From the NCBI GenBank assembly GCA_963793245.1, contig CAWBZG010000001.1:117736-181735 (forward strand): a stretch of DNA of 64,000 nt, in the 5' to 3' direction. A program made the translations under genes and the position numbers. Below the pieces are notes generated by a model. It saw only the letters and a list, made by a program, of their open reading frames with translations. It made no database searches and had not been told where the DNA came from. The DNA comes from CAXBBB01 sp963793245. Its GTDB lineage: Bacteria > Bacteroidota > Rhodothermia > Rhodothermales > BA12. Below are positions 53,998 to 63,260 of this stretch, in pieces; the first letter of the stretch is position 1; each line of letters begins with the position of its first letter.

Positions 53998-55161
53998 ATG
54001 TCCATCGACGACCTGCCTACGCCCGCACTCCTGATCGACCAGGACCGGCTTTCGCTCAACCTCGACCGCATGCAGGCGCGCAGCCGGACGCACGCCGTCA
54101 AACTCCGCCCACACGTCAAGACGCACAAGAGCGTTCGGCTGGCGCGCGAGCAGATCGAGCGTGGCGCCCAGGGGATTACGGTCGCCAAGCCATCCGAAGC
54201 CGAAGTGTTCGTCGACGCCGGATTCGACGACGTGCGCGTGGCCTATCCGGTCGTCGGCAAAGCGCGACTCGAAACGCTGCTAGCCCTGAGCGGACGGGCC
54301 ACCATCTCGTTCTGCATCGACACGGTGGAGGGGGCGCAGGCCGCATCGGACGTATTCGGACGCCACAACCGCGTCGCCGACGTGCTGATCGAGATCGACA
54401 CCGGACACGGACGGACGGGAAGGGCGTGGAACGAAGGCAGCTTGATCCGTTTCGCCAAAAAGGTCGCCGAGATGCCGGGCCTCAACTTGATCGGCTTGCT
54501 GACGCACGAGGGGCAGAGCTATGGAGGAGCGCCCGAGGGCGTCGAGCCACGTCAGCACTTGAAAGACACGATGGAGGTAGCGCGTGACCGGCTGTTGTCG
54601 GCAGCCGAACGGCTGGGCGCAGCGGGATTGGCCGACGCAGGCACGTTCGAGCTGTCGATGGGCAGTACGCCAACGATGAAGTTCTTCCAGAACCACACGC
54701 ATGGCGGCTTCCGCATCACCGAAATCCGCCCCGGCAACTACGCGTTCGGCGATGGGCAACAGGTAGCGCTGGGAGCGTCGACGCTGCACGACTGCGCGCT
54801 GACCGTCCTGTCGACGGTCGTGAGCAAACGGCGCGTCGGTGGGCGCGAGCGGTTGTTCTTGGACGCTGGGAAAAAGGTGCTCACCTCCGACCTGGGCTGG
54901 GGCATCGAGGCGTACGGCGTGCCGCTCTACAACGCTAGGGCGATGCGCGTTCTGCCGCACCTGACGATCTACAAGCTGAGCGAGGAGCACGCGTGGTGCG
55001 ACGTACCCGGCGCGGCAACCGTCGAAGTCGGCGACCGCATCCGCATCGTGCCCAACCACGCGTGTGTCGTCGTCGCGCAGCGCGACCGGATGCACCTCGT
55101 TGACTCAACCGACGAGATCATCGAAACGATATCGGTCGACGCGCGCGATGGCGTCCTCTAA
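53998..55161 (+). CDS. D-threonine aldolase / D-serine dehydratase-like PLP enzyme (DSD1 family)
   Basis: 387 residues. Alanine-racemase-type TIM barrel: DLPTPALLIDQDRLSLNLDR at the start and the PLP-lysine region KLRPHVKTHKSVRLAREQIE (Lys in HVKTHK). The C-terminal beta-domain carries the metal-binding pattern IVPNHACVVVAQ (His-x-Cys). Members cleave D-threonine or dehydrate D-serine with a divalent metal. The exact substrate cannot be read from sequence. The stop overlaps the hydrolase gene by 14 bases. Confidence 0.88.
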   Translation: MSIDDLPTPALLIDQDRLSLNLDRMQARSRTHAVKLRPHVKTHKSVRLAREQIERGAQGITVAKPSEAEVFVDAGFDDVRVAYPVVGKARLETLLALSGRATISFCIDTVEGAQAASDVFGRHNRVADVLIEIDTGHGRTGRAWNEGSLIRFAKKVAEMPGLNLIGLLTHEGQSYGGAPEGVEPRQHLKDTMEVARDRLLSAAERLGAAGLADAGTFELSMGSTPTMKFFQNHTHGGFRITEIRPGNYAFGDGQQVALGASTLHDCALTVLSTVVSKRRVGGRERLFLDAGKKVLTSDLGWGIEAYGVPLYNARAMRVLPHLTIYKLSEEHAWCDVPGAATVEVGDRIRIVPNHACVVVAQRDRMHLVDSTDEIIETISVDARDGVL

Positions 55162-56128
55162 TCTTCCTGATCGCCTCCCCAGGCTCTCCGGCGACCACGC
55201 CTGGCGCCCGTGGGACGGCGGCGCGTGGCAGGACGAATCGATACGCTTCGAGTCGCCCGGACTTGCCGAATCGGGCATCTTCGAGGAGACGCGCAGTATC
55301 GGCGGCGTGGCGACGCGCGTCCGGTTTAGCCCCGGATCAGGCCCGACTCTGGTGCTCTTACCCGGCTCGATGCTCGACTCGTCGCTGCTGACGTGGAAGC
55401 GGACGCTGGAGAACTTGCCCGCTCGCGTGCGCTGCATCGTCCCCGACCTGCCCGGCTACGGACGCAGCGCCTTCCCCATTGGCTCGGACTGCTCGACCGG
55501 ATACTATGCACGCTGGCTAGCGGATCTGGCCGACGCGTACCGACTCGACACGTTCGCCCTCGCCGGATCGTCGATGAGCGCCGCCGTTGCTCTGACGTAC
55601 GCGCTTGACTACCCCGACCGGCTAACGCACCTGATCCTCGCCGGAGCGTACGGGCTGGCACCTCGCCTGCCGCTGCATTCGGCTGTACGCGCACTGGCAC
55701 ACGTGCCCAACATCGGCGCGCTGACGCGTACGCTGCTGACGCGCGTTCCCCTTGCGCTTCGCCTGGGATTGCACGCGTCGACAGTGTCTCTCGACGTGTC
55801 CGACGAGATGGTCGACGATGCTGCCGTTGGCTTGGGGATGCCGCGTGCGCTCGACGCGTTCGCCCGTTGGCTACAGCTCGAAATGCAGCCGGACCGCATC
55901 GCAAGCTACCTCACACCGCGTCTACCCGAACTCGCCGTCCCGACGCTCGTCCTCCACGGCTCGCGCGATCCGCTGATACCGGCATCGGCTGCCGAACGCG
56001 GCGCGGCTGTCCTCCCTGACGGGCGGCTCCTCCTCATCGAGGGGGCTGGACACCTGGCCCCGCGCGAACGCCCCGACGTAGTCAGCGGAGCGCTGCACTC
56101 GTTTCTCGGATACGACCTCGGAGGATGA
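55148..56128 (+). CDS. Alpha/beta-hydrolase with unusual nucleophile elbow
   Basis: 326 residues. Oxyanion strand LVLLPGSMLDSSLLTW, nucleophile elbow FALAGSSMSAAVALTYA, acid in LVLHGSRDPLIPAS and catalytic His in IEGAGHLAPRERP. The elbow is G-S-S-M-S instead of G-x-S-x-G: the last Gly is Ser, a tolerated but uncommon change. Substrate unknown. It overlaps the DSD1-family gene and is followed 57 bases later by a thioesterase, so the three probably share a transcript. Confidence 0.85.
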   Translation: MASSNLPDRLPRLSGDHAWRPWDGGAWQDESIRFESPGLAESGIFEETRSIGGVATRVRFSPGSGPTLVLLPGSMLDSSLLTWKRTLENLPARVRCIVPDLPGYGRSAFPIGSDCSTGYYARWLADLADAYRLDTFALAGSSMSAAVALTYALDYPDRLTHLILAGAYGLAPRLPLHSAVRALAHVPNIGALTRTLLTRVPLALRLGLHASTVSLDVSDEMVDDAAVGLGMPRALDAFARWLQLEMQPDRIASYLTPRLPELAVPTLVLHGSRDPLIPASAAERGAAVLPDGRLLLIEGAGHLAPRERPDVVSGALHSFLGYDLGG

Positions 56129-56185
56129 AAGGCGACACAAGTGGCCTTGCTACGGGTTGGGTCGATTCATCCACCAGCCTCGCCC

Positions 56186-56620
56186 ATGTCCGACTCGTCG
56201 CCCATCGTCCGCTATACGATTCCCGTCCACACGTTTCAGGTCGACTTTGGCGGCGTGGTGTCGAATACCGTCTACGTGCAGTGGATGGAGATCGGGCGTA
56301 ACGAGCTGCTCAACGCCGTCGGAATGCCGATCGACGAGGCGTGGGAGACAGGCATCGTGCCGGTTCTGGTGCACACGACGATCGACTACAAGCGTCCCTT
56401 CCGACTGGCCGAAACGGTCCACGCACAGGTATGGATCAGCGAACTGCGCAACACGTCGGCGGTGATGCAGCATCGGTTTTTCAACGCCGAGGAGAAACTG
56501 TGCGCGACGGGCCATCAAGTCGGCCTGTTCGTCGACCGCCACACGATGAAGCCACACCGCCTCGACGCCGATCAGCGGACGCTGTTCGAGCAGGTGCTGG
56601 CATCCGCTGACGCCGCCTAA
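56186..56620 (+). CDS. Acyl-CoA thioesterase, hot-dog fold (YbgC/4HBT family)
   Basis: 144 residues. The 4HBT signature is TFQVDFGGVVSNTVYVQWME with the catalytic Asp/Gly-Gly-Val site, IGRNELLNAVG, and VHTTIDYKRPFRLAETVHAQ. It hydrolyses acyl-CoA or acyl-ACP thioesters; the substrate is not predictable. The chosen start is MSDSSPIVRYT; the frame is open 45 bases upstream. The 189 bases after it (56621-56809) show no gene. Confidence 0.87.
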   Translation: MSDSSPIVRYTIPVHTFQVDFGGVVSNTVYVQWMEIGRNELLNAVGMPIDEAWETGIVPVLVHTTIDYKRPFRLAETVHAQVWISELRNTSAVMQHRFFNAEEKLCATGHQVGLFVDRHTMKPHRLDADQRTLFEQVLASADAA

Positions 56621-56809
56621 CGCACATCGCCGAGCGAACGTTTTCGCAGGTGATCCCGTCGCGAGTGTCCGGCGGGGAGTTCGACGCTGCTCGCCATTTC
56701 CACAACGTAGCGGCTGCCTCTATGCACAGGACGCTAATCGGTATTCGACATCAGGCACTCACGATCAACCTTCGGGAGCTTCGATGGTCACGCGAAGCTG
56801 TTCTATCGC

Positions 56810-59152
56810 TTACCCGTTCGAACTCGTCGGTAACCAGACACGGACGCGCGTGCCCTGACCTTTCTCTGTCTCGACATCGAGGCTAGCGCCCATCTCATGC
56901 ACCAGCCGTTGCACGATCGAGAGTCCTAGACCTGACCCTTGATACTGGCGATTCAGTCCAACAGACTCTTGGCGGAACGGCTCAAACGCTCGCGCAAGAA
57001 ACGCCTCCTCCATTCCTGCCCCGGTATCCTCAACTTCGAGCCAGGCACGCCCCTCGCTGCTTCCCATCCGCACGTCAACCGTCCCTCCTCTGGTGAACTT
57101 TACTGCGTTGGACACCAGCTGTGCCGTGATCTTGTGGAGCGCGTCCTGGTCTGCCCAAGCCAGAACGGAGGAGGAATGGACGGTGAGCGATAGTCCGCGC
57201 TCGTGCGCCATATTCGCGTATTGCTGCGCGGCGTGGGCGACAGTCGGTGCGATATCGAGCGAACTGGGCCGAAGAACTATTCCGCCCTCCAGCTGAGCGA
57301 AGTAGAGGACCGAGTTGAGCGTATCGAGCAACTGCTCGGCGCTGCGCCGGATGATGTCGATGAGTTCGGGGTCGGGATCTTCCGGATGGGCGGCGATGAG
57401 ATCTGTAAAACCGAGAATCGCAGTTAACGGCGTTCGGACTTCGTGACTCATATTCTCCAAGATGGAGGATTTGAGCTGCGATGCTTCCTCGGCCTTGGCC
57501 TGTGCGTTGAGCGCAGACTCACGCGCCTTTATGAGTTCGCGTTCGTATTGCTTGTCGCGCGTGATATCCTGAAGCGTTCCCGCAATGCGCGCGGATCCAT
57601 CGGCTCGAGCGTAGACGCGGCCCATCGAGCGCACCCACCGCTCTCCCTCAGGCTCCGACGTGCGATACTCCATCGACACGGAGGCATCGCCTTCGCTCTT
57701 CGCCTTGACGAGTGCGTTGCGAAGGCGATTCAGCACCATCGGTCGATCGGTGGGAGAGATCATCGCAAACGCAGATAGCCTCCTTCCATCGAACTCGTTG
57801 GCTCCGTGCACGTCGAGCGCGAGTGTAGACCAGTCCGGTTTTCCCGTCGTCGTGTCGTAATCCCACGTTCCGATCTGGGCCGACCGAAGGGCGAGGTCGA
57901 GGCGCGCCTCACTCATTCTCAGCCGTTCGGCTGCGTCCCTTTCCTCCGTGACGTCTTCTGTGACAAAGGAGCACAGCACCCGATCTCCAGTCCCTCGAAT
58001 CTGATTCACCGTCACGCTGAGCAGCAATCGCCCATCGGATATCGGGTGGGCATAGGTGAAGTGTACCGGCTCGCCCCGCTCAATGGTTTGGCGGTAAGCA
58101 TCCAGATAGGGTTTCATCAAGTCATCGCGCGCGCCCTGGCCCTTCAGAGATCCTGATTCGAAATGCTCGCCCACCATCGCTAAAAACTCCTCCGTGGCCC
58201 TGTTGAGCAGCACAAACGAAACGTCTTCTCCCTCGCCCATCAGTTCCACAACGCCCATCTGAAGGGGCGACGTTTCAAAGAACGAAGCCATGATGGACTG
58301 CTGCTGCTCCAACCTCTCGCGCGAGCCTCGTTCGGCATCGATATTCGAGCACGTGCCAAAGAACTCGACAAAGCGCCCTTGCGAATCGTAGACGGGGACA
58401 GCTTTGGTACGTGCCCAGTAATACGAACCGTCTAGGCGCTGTACGCGATGTTCGGCCACGAACGGGTCCCGCGTTTCGACGGTTCGCTTCCAACGCTCTG
58501 TGATATGATCGTAGTCGTCCGGGTGAACTGTAGAAGCCCAATTCCACTCTCTCTTGGGCACAAACGGTTCGGGCTGGCCGACTCGCCGAACTTCGGTCGC
58601 GAAGCCCTGTGCGTCTGCGGTGAACGTGATGAAATAGAAGGCATCGCTAAGTGCCCGGAGATGGCGACCGCTCTTGCGGATGGACAGCTCTGAGGTGAGG
58701 AGCGCCGAGTAGTCTACGAGCAACTCTCGTTCTGCATCCGTCCACCTACGCGGCTCCGGTTCGATGGCACAGATGGACCCGATAGCGAAACCATCCGGAC
58801 TGTACACCGGCACGCCTAGATACGCGACCACGCCAAGCCCTTTGATTGCTTCGTTGTCACGGACAAGGGGATGCTTCCGTGCATCGTCGACCACGAGCGG
58901 CTCCTCCTGGTTGACCACGTATTTGCAGAAGGACGACTCGAGGTTGGTATCTCGAACTTGTATCGGTCCAAACGTGCTCTTGAAAAACTGACGGTCCATT
59001 TCCACCAGCGAGAACAGCGATACGGAGCTTCCCAGAGCATGTGCAACCAGACGCGTAATTCGGTCGAATGTCTCTTCAACATCCGAGTCTAACAGACCGG
59101 ATCGATAGAGAGCGGCCAGCCGCTCCGGATCACGAAGAAAGGTGAGGGGCAT
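56810..59152 (-). CDS. GAF/PAS sensor histidine kinase
   Basis: 780 residues, no membrane helix. Order: GAF (residues about 20-165, LFSLVEMDRQFFKSTFGPIQ), PAS (170-300, with WNWASTVHPDDYDHITERWK), a second PAS (305-425), a third PAS (430-545, ALRSAQIGTWDYDTTTGKPD), HisKA with ILENMSHEVRTPLTAILGFT (His near 569) and HATPase with DTGAGMEEAFL and GSGLGLSIVQRLVHEMG. There is no receiver domain, and no response regulator is adjacent, so it is an orphan kinase. The reading frame is intact, unlike the kinases at 36-50 kb. Confidence 0.92.
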   Translation of the reverse strand: MPLTFLRDPERLAALYRSGLLDSDVEETFDRITRLVAHALGSSVSLFSLVEMDRQFFKSTFGPIQVRDTNLESSFCKYVVNQEEPLVVDDARKHPLVRDNEAIKGLGVVAYLGVPVYSPDGFAIGSICAIEPEPRRWTDAERELLVDYSALLTSELSIRKSGRHLRALSDAFYFITFTADAQGFATEVRRVGQPEPFVPKREWNWASTVHPDDYDHITERWKRTVETRDPFVAEHRVQRLDGSYYWARTKAVPVYDSQGRFVEFFGTCSNIDAERGSRERLEQQQSIMASFFETSPLQMGVVELMGEGEDVSFVLLNRATEEFLAMVGEHFESGSLKGQGARDDLMKPYLDAYRQTIERGEPVHFTYAHPISDGRLLLSVTVNQIRGTGDRVLCSFVTEDVTEERDAAERLRMSEARLDLALRSAQIGTWDYDTTTGKPDWSTLALDVHGANEFDGRRLSAFAMISPTDRPMVLNRLRNALVKAKSEGDASVSMEYRTSEPEGERWVRSMGRVYARADGSARIAGTLQDITRDKQYERELIKARESALNAQAKAEEASQLKSSILENMSHEVRTPLTAILGFTDLIAAHPEDPDPELIDIIRRSAEQLLDTLNSVLYFAQLEGGIVLRPSSLDIAPTVAHAAQQYANMAHERGLSLTVHSSSVLAWADQDALHKITAQLVSNAVKFTRGGTVDVRMGSSEGRAWLEVEDTGAGMEEAFLARAFEPFRQESVGLNRQYQGSGLGLSIVQRLVHEMGASLDVETEKGQGTRVRVWLPTSSNG

Positions 59153-59433
59153 AGGGCGTCATGTTGCGAGTCAGTGTGCTCCGCTACTACGAACGACAAA
59201 AGCCTGAAGTGGAGCACGTATCCAAAGTCCATATCGGCACAAAGCAGACTCAGCTACAGCCCACAGCCACACTCTTTACACTCAGCGTGCGTACAACAAT
59301 AGGGTGGCTCTGCAATAGATACGCATTCATCAAGACAATCCCAATCCTCTCTCACTCCCAAGGCGATTCGATTGTCCTACAGTTGGGGTCGAGCAACAAA
59401 GTCACGAGTCATACCGCTGCAGGTGCGACACCA
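59153..59433. other. Intergenic gap without recognised feature
   Basis: 281 bases between the kinase start and the thrA stop. It is AT-richer than its surroundings, with no convincing ORF, RNA or terminator; it may hold the kinase promoter. Confidence 0.4.
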
Positions 59434-61881
59434 TCAGAGCAGGCAGCGGGCGGCGTGCAGCAGGTCGGCGTAGACGCCCGAAGCGGTGATGTCGTGCCCG
59501 GCGCCGGGGCCGCTGACGGTGAGTGCGCGTGGGTAGCGGCGCGTCGTCAAGGCAAGCGCGTTGTCCATTCCGGTGAGGCGGCCAAACACGGTGTCGGGAG
59601 AGGCGGCTTCGACACCGGTTTGGAGCGATAGCGCATCGCCGGTCGCGTCGAGCCGGGCGAGATAGCTGAGGCGATGGGCAGGCGGCAACTCGGATCGGCG
59701 CCGCTCCCACTCGCCGTCGAGTTCGGGCAGGCGCTCCATGAACGCGTCAACCGATAGAGTGGCCCAGTCGGACGGGTAGAGCGCGTCGACCGAAACGCCC
59801 GATAACTCGGCCTCAAACCCGGCGACACGGGCGAGCGTGAGCAGCTTGCGCGCTACGTCGAGTCCGCTCAGATCGTCGCGCGGATCGGGTTCGGTGAACC
59901 CCTGGGCGCGTGCGTCACGCACGGCGTCCGAAAACGCAGCCCCCTCGGTGACCTGCCCCAGAACGTAGGCGAGCGTGCCGCTGAAGACACCTTCGATGCG
60001 CGAAACCGGATCGCCCGACGACACGACGTCGCGCAGCGTACCGACGACCGGAAGCGCCGCACCGACGGTCGTTTCGTAGAGGAACGGCGTCCGGCGCGAC
60101 AGCTTGGCGAGGTCAGCGAACGTCGCCTGATCGCGTGTGTTGGCGCGTTTGTTTGGAGTGACGACTCCGACTCCGGCGCGCAGCAACTCGGCGTACCGAT
60201 CCGGGACACTGTCCGACGCCGTACAGTCGACGAGCACCCTGCGTCCGGGCCGCTCGACGAGCCACGTGACCAAGGCGTCCAGATCCGCAGCCGATCCGCC
60301 CTCGAGCAACGATTCAGGCGGCGCCGACGTGTCCAGCCCGCTGGGGTCCATCCGCATCCATTTCGAATTCGACACCCCGACCAGACGCAGCGGCACATCG
60401 GCGCCGGACAGCATCGGCAGCAGCGCCCGCCCGACTCCACCCGTCACCCCGACGAGTGCTACCTGCACCGCGCCCGGACCGTCGACGCGAAACGCATCGT
60501 GAACCGCGTGGACCGCTTTGGCGATCACATCCTCACTGACGACGCTCGTCATGCTGTTCTGCGCCGCGCTCATCCCGACCGCCATCACGTTGACGCCTAC
60601 CTGCCCCAGAGCGGCAAACAGCCGCCCCGCCACGCCCGACTGCTCCCTGATGCCGTTTCCGACCGCCGTCAGGACCGCGCAGCGCCGCGTCACACCCACC
60701 GTCGCCACATCGCCACGCCCCAATTCGTAGGCAAACGCGTGCCGCAGCGCCGCTTGCGCGTCGACCGCCTGATCGTCGCGTACGACCAGCGTCAGGCTCT
60801 GCTCACTCGATGCCTGCGTCGCGAAGTAGACGTTGCCGACAGTGGCGACGGCCTCAAATGCTCGCGCCGTGATACCCCGCACGCCGACCATGCCCGGCCC
60901 TTCAAGCGTCACAATGGCGACATCGCGAATCGTCGTCACGGCTCGCACCGCTTCGCCCTCGGGAAGCGCCGTCGTCGTGATGCGCGTGCCCGGATCGTCG
61001 GGGTTGAACGTGTTTTTGATCAGCAGCGGCAGCCCGCGTTCGGCGAGAGGGCGCATGGTGCGGGGATGGAGCACTTTGGCGCCGAAGTAGGCGAGTTCAG
61101 CAGCCTCCGCAAAGTGAAGCTCGCGCATCGGGCGCGCTTCGGGGACGAGTCTGGGATCCGCCGTCAGCACGCCGTCGACATCGGTCCAGATGATGATGCG
61201 CTCGGCCCCTAGTGCCCCGGCGAGAATCGTCGCCGTATAGTCGCTGCCCGAACGCCCGAGCGTCGTCGTCACACCAGTCGCCGTCGACGCCCGAAAGCCC
61301 GTCACGACCGATACCTCGCCCCTGTTTACACCAGCGAAGTGCGCCTCAACCTGCGCGTTCGTCACCTCAAAATCGACCGCCGCCTCGCCGAAGCCATCGT
61401 CCGTCCGCACGAGCAGCGCGCTGTCGACTTCGGACGCCGCATAGCCGCTCGCACGGAAAGCCGCCGCCACGACGGGAACGCTCAGCCGCTCGCCCGCCCC
61501 TGCAATACTGTCGAGCGCGCGCGGGGTGCATTCGCGCAAGAGATAGATGCCTTCGAGCAGATCCGACACCAAGTCGAACTGCACGCCCAACTCGGCACTG
61601 ATGGCATCGAACTCTCCCGGAAGCGCCAGTTTTCTAAGCGTTTGCTCATGCCGCGCTCTCAGGTCGCCGATGTGCGCGCGAAAATCGTCCGTCCGTTCGA
61701 GCGCCACCCGCGCCGATTCCAGGAGCGCGTCCGTCACTCCTCCCATCGCCGACGCCACGACGATTTTCTGCATCCCGTCGTCCTCTCGGGCAACGAGTGC
61801 GACGGCGCGGCGAATGCGGTCAGCGTCCCGGAGCGACGAGCCGCCAAACTTGAACACGCCGTAGCGCAAGGAATCGGACAT
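59434..61881 (-). CDS. thrA: Bifunctional aspartokinase / homoserine dehydrogenase
   Basis: 815 residues, the length of E. coli ThrA. The N-terminal aspartokinase has FKFGGSSLRDADRIRR, VVTGFRASTATGVTTTLGRS and GSDYTATILAGALGAERIII. Central ACT domains are marked by VGVRGITARAFEAVATVGNV and NVMAVGMSAAQNSMTSVVSE. The homoserine dehydrogenase part has the NAD(P) motif VALVGVTGGVGRALLPML near 475 and AQGFTEPDPRDDLSGLDVAR. It catalyses the first and third steps to threonine/methionine. The start MSDSLRYG (61881) was preferred to the ATG two codons upstream. thrB and thrC are not adjacent. Confidence 0.96.
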   Translation of the reverse strand: MSDSLRYGVFKFGGSSLRDADRIRRAVALVAREDDGMQKIVVASAMGGVTDALLESARVALERTDDFRAHIGDLRARHEQTLRKLALPGEFDAISAELGVQFDLVSDLLEGIYLLRECTPRALDSIAGAGERLSVPVVAAAFRASGYAASEVDSALLVRTDDGFGEAAVDFEVTNAQVEAHFAGVNRGEVSVVTGFRASTATGVTTTLGRSGSDYTATILAGALGAERIIIWTDVDGVLTADPRLVPEARPMRELHFAEAAELAYFGAKVLHPRTMRPLAERGLPLLIKNTFNPDDPGTRITTTALPEGEAVRAVTTIRDVAIVTLEGPGMVGVRGITARAFEAVATVGNVYFATQASSEQSLTLVVRDDQAVDAQAALRHAFAYELGRGDVATVGVTRRCAVLTAVGNGIREQSGVAGRLFAALGQVGVNVMAVGMSAAQNSMTSVVSEDVIAKAVHAVHDAFRVDGPGAVQVALVGVTGGVGRALLPMLSGADVPLRLVGVSNSKWMRMDPSGLDTSAPPESLLEGGSAADLDALVTWLVERPGRRVLVDCTASDSVPDRYAELLRAGVGVVTPNKRANTRDQATFADLAKLSRRTPFLYETTVGAALPVVGTLRDVVSSGDPVSRIEGVFSGTLAYVLGQVTEGAAFSDAVRDARAQGFTEPDPRDDLSGLDVARKLLTLARVAGFEAELSGVSVDALYPSDWATLSVDAFMERLPELDGEWERRRSELPPAHRLSYLARLDATGDALSLQTGVEAASPDTVFGRLTGMDNALALTTRRYPRALTVSGPGAGHDITASGVYADLLHAARCLL

Positions 61882-62015
61882 GAGCAACCAGTCAGGTGAG
61901 GAGACGAGACGGGAAGTATCGTGCGCGGGACGGTGGGCAGTCGATGAAAACCACGTAAGGGCTTCCGCGCGTGTTGCGGCCTCGGGGCAGACTCCGTATC
62001 CTAGCCGTCCACATC

Positions 62016-62088
62016 GGGGCCTTAGCTCAGTTGGTAGAGCGCTTCAATGGCATTGAAGAGGTCAGCGGTTCGATTCCGCTAGGCTCCA
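62016..62088 (+). tRNA. tRNA-Ala (GGC anticodon)
   Basis: 73 nt. The acceptor stem GGGGCCT pairs with AGGCTCC (one G-T). The anticodon stem CTTCA/TGAAG surrounds loop ATGGCAT with anticodon GGC at 62049-62051. The T-arm is CAGCGG-TTCGATT-CCGCT-like. CCA is not encoded. The unusual region to its right makes it a candidate integration site. TATCCTAG at 61997 may be its -10. Confidence 0.96.
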
Positions 62089-62094
62089 CCCCCG

Positions 62095-62139
62095 AAAACG
62101 CCCTCAGAATAGCCGTAAACGCCGTTCTGAGGGCGTTTT
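62095..62139 (+). terminator. Rho-independent terminator after tRNA-Ala
   Basis: Perfect 15-base arms AAAACGCCCTCAGAA (62095-62109) and TTCTGAGGGCGTTTT (62125-62139), followed by GCTTTG. An A-run precedes and a T-run follows, so it could work in both directions. Confidence 0.8.
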
Positions 62140-62432
62140 GCTTTGAGGCCGATTCTGACAGAAAACGACAGAATATGACACGTTATGACTCAATCGCCGG
62201 ACAATAGCCGACCCATTTTCGGCCTGTACAAGCAGAGGGCTAAGGTTTAGAGTCATGAACTCAGACTGTGAGGCCGAAAGTCAGGGTCAGCACCCATCGC
62301 CGGACTTTCCGCCGGACCAAGCCCAACTTTGCTTACTCAGACGCGATTTGGCCCTTGAAGTGAGGTGCATCTACGCGATCAGAACCCGGAGTCGGTATAC
62401 TGGCAGCACTGATACATCACTCCTTCACAGAT
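62140..62432. other. Gene-free sequence at the possible element boundary
   Basis: About 290 bases with short near-repeats (GACAGAAAACGACAGAATATG). A weak frame at 62255 (MNSDCEAESQGQ...) is not credible. No integrase and no second copy of the tRNA 3' end are visible here. Confidence 0.35.
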
Positions 62433-63029
62433 ATGCCCGAGATTAGACCCATCGCAGCCTGTCTGGGTGACACTATTGACGGCTCTTTCCCTCTCGTTCT
62501 TGTCTTGGGCCGGGAGTTCAATGGGGAGGGCGAGATCAGCAAGGAAGTGGGCACGTACAGCTTCGAGGAGTCGCCGCGCTCACTTTTCTGGAATAGGACG
62601 TACAGTTTCCTAAGCCGCGCCACCGATGACCCTCACTTCAAGGCGGATTGCCGCAAACATGGCCGTTCACCGGTCGTCTTCTCGAACGTACTGCCCAAGC
62701 CTATTCCAAACCACATCGGCAACAAGAACGCGATCAGGGCTAAGATGGCGGAGTCGGACGTGCGCTCTCACATTGATGCGCTATTCGACCTTGATCTTGC
62801 GAAGCGGTTTGATGCTGTCATCCTCTCAGTCGGTGATGATCCCGTTTTTGCACCCGCCCGGAAAATGGTTGAGCAGGCATGCAAGGGGCACGGCCTTCTA
62901 CTCATTGTGCTTCCTTACTTCGCAACCATGGGCCGTTCCAATGAGGATTTGGACGCGCACCTGACACAAGCAGATCGTGATACGCTGCGCTCCGTTCTGA
63001 GCCAGACACCCCATCCGGCGCGCCTATAG
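62433..63029 (+). CDS. Hypothetical protein, faintly uracil-DNA-glycosylase-like
   Basis: 198 residues, soluble. Beta-alpha pattern: PLVLVLGREFNGEGEISKEV, FWNRTYSFLSRATDDPHFKA, VVFSNVLPKPIPNHIGNKNA, FDAVILSVGDDPVFAPARKM and LLLIVLPYFATMG. The order G-x-x-(F)N, FWNR, SNVLP-P, then LSVG resembles the uracil-DNA glycosylase superfamily fold, but the catalytic HPS motif is missing. This is a shape argument only. Codon use and base composition differ from the core genes, in keeping with transfer. Confidence 0.55.
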   Translation: MPEIRPIAACLGDTIDGSFPLVLVLGREFNGEGEISKEVGTYSFEESPRSLFWNRTYSFLSRATDDPHFKADCRKHGRSPVVFSNVLPKPIPNHIGNKNAIRAKMAESDVRSHIDALFDLDLAKRFDAVILSVGDDPVFAPARKMVEQACKGHGLLLIVLPYFATMGRSNEDLDAHLTQADRDTLRSVLSQTPHPARL

Positions 63030-63260
63030 CTGAACGTCATCAGGCCAGGGTGACTATGCTCAGAATCGACGTTGCTTTCTTGCTGACACGCAACTCCAAG
63101 AGCTTTTGCGACAGACAAGGCATCTGGACGGGCAAGTCGGCAAGTGACTCTGACTTCTGACTACGTGCCCGAGGCCTCAATTGCCAGAGATGGGAAACGG
63201 CTCGGAGCGTGAGCAGTATCTACCGCACACTACGTTCACAAAGCAGCACAGAGGTTCATT

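Noticed and set aside
59161..59631. Plus-strand frame between the kinase and thrA
   Set aside because: Its second half is antisense to thrA and the first half has no recognisable features.
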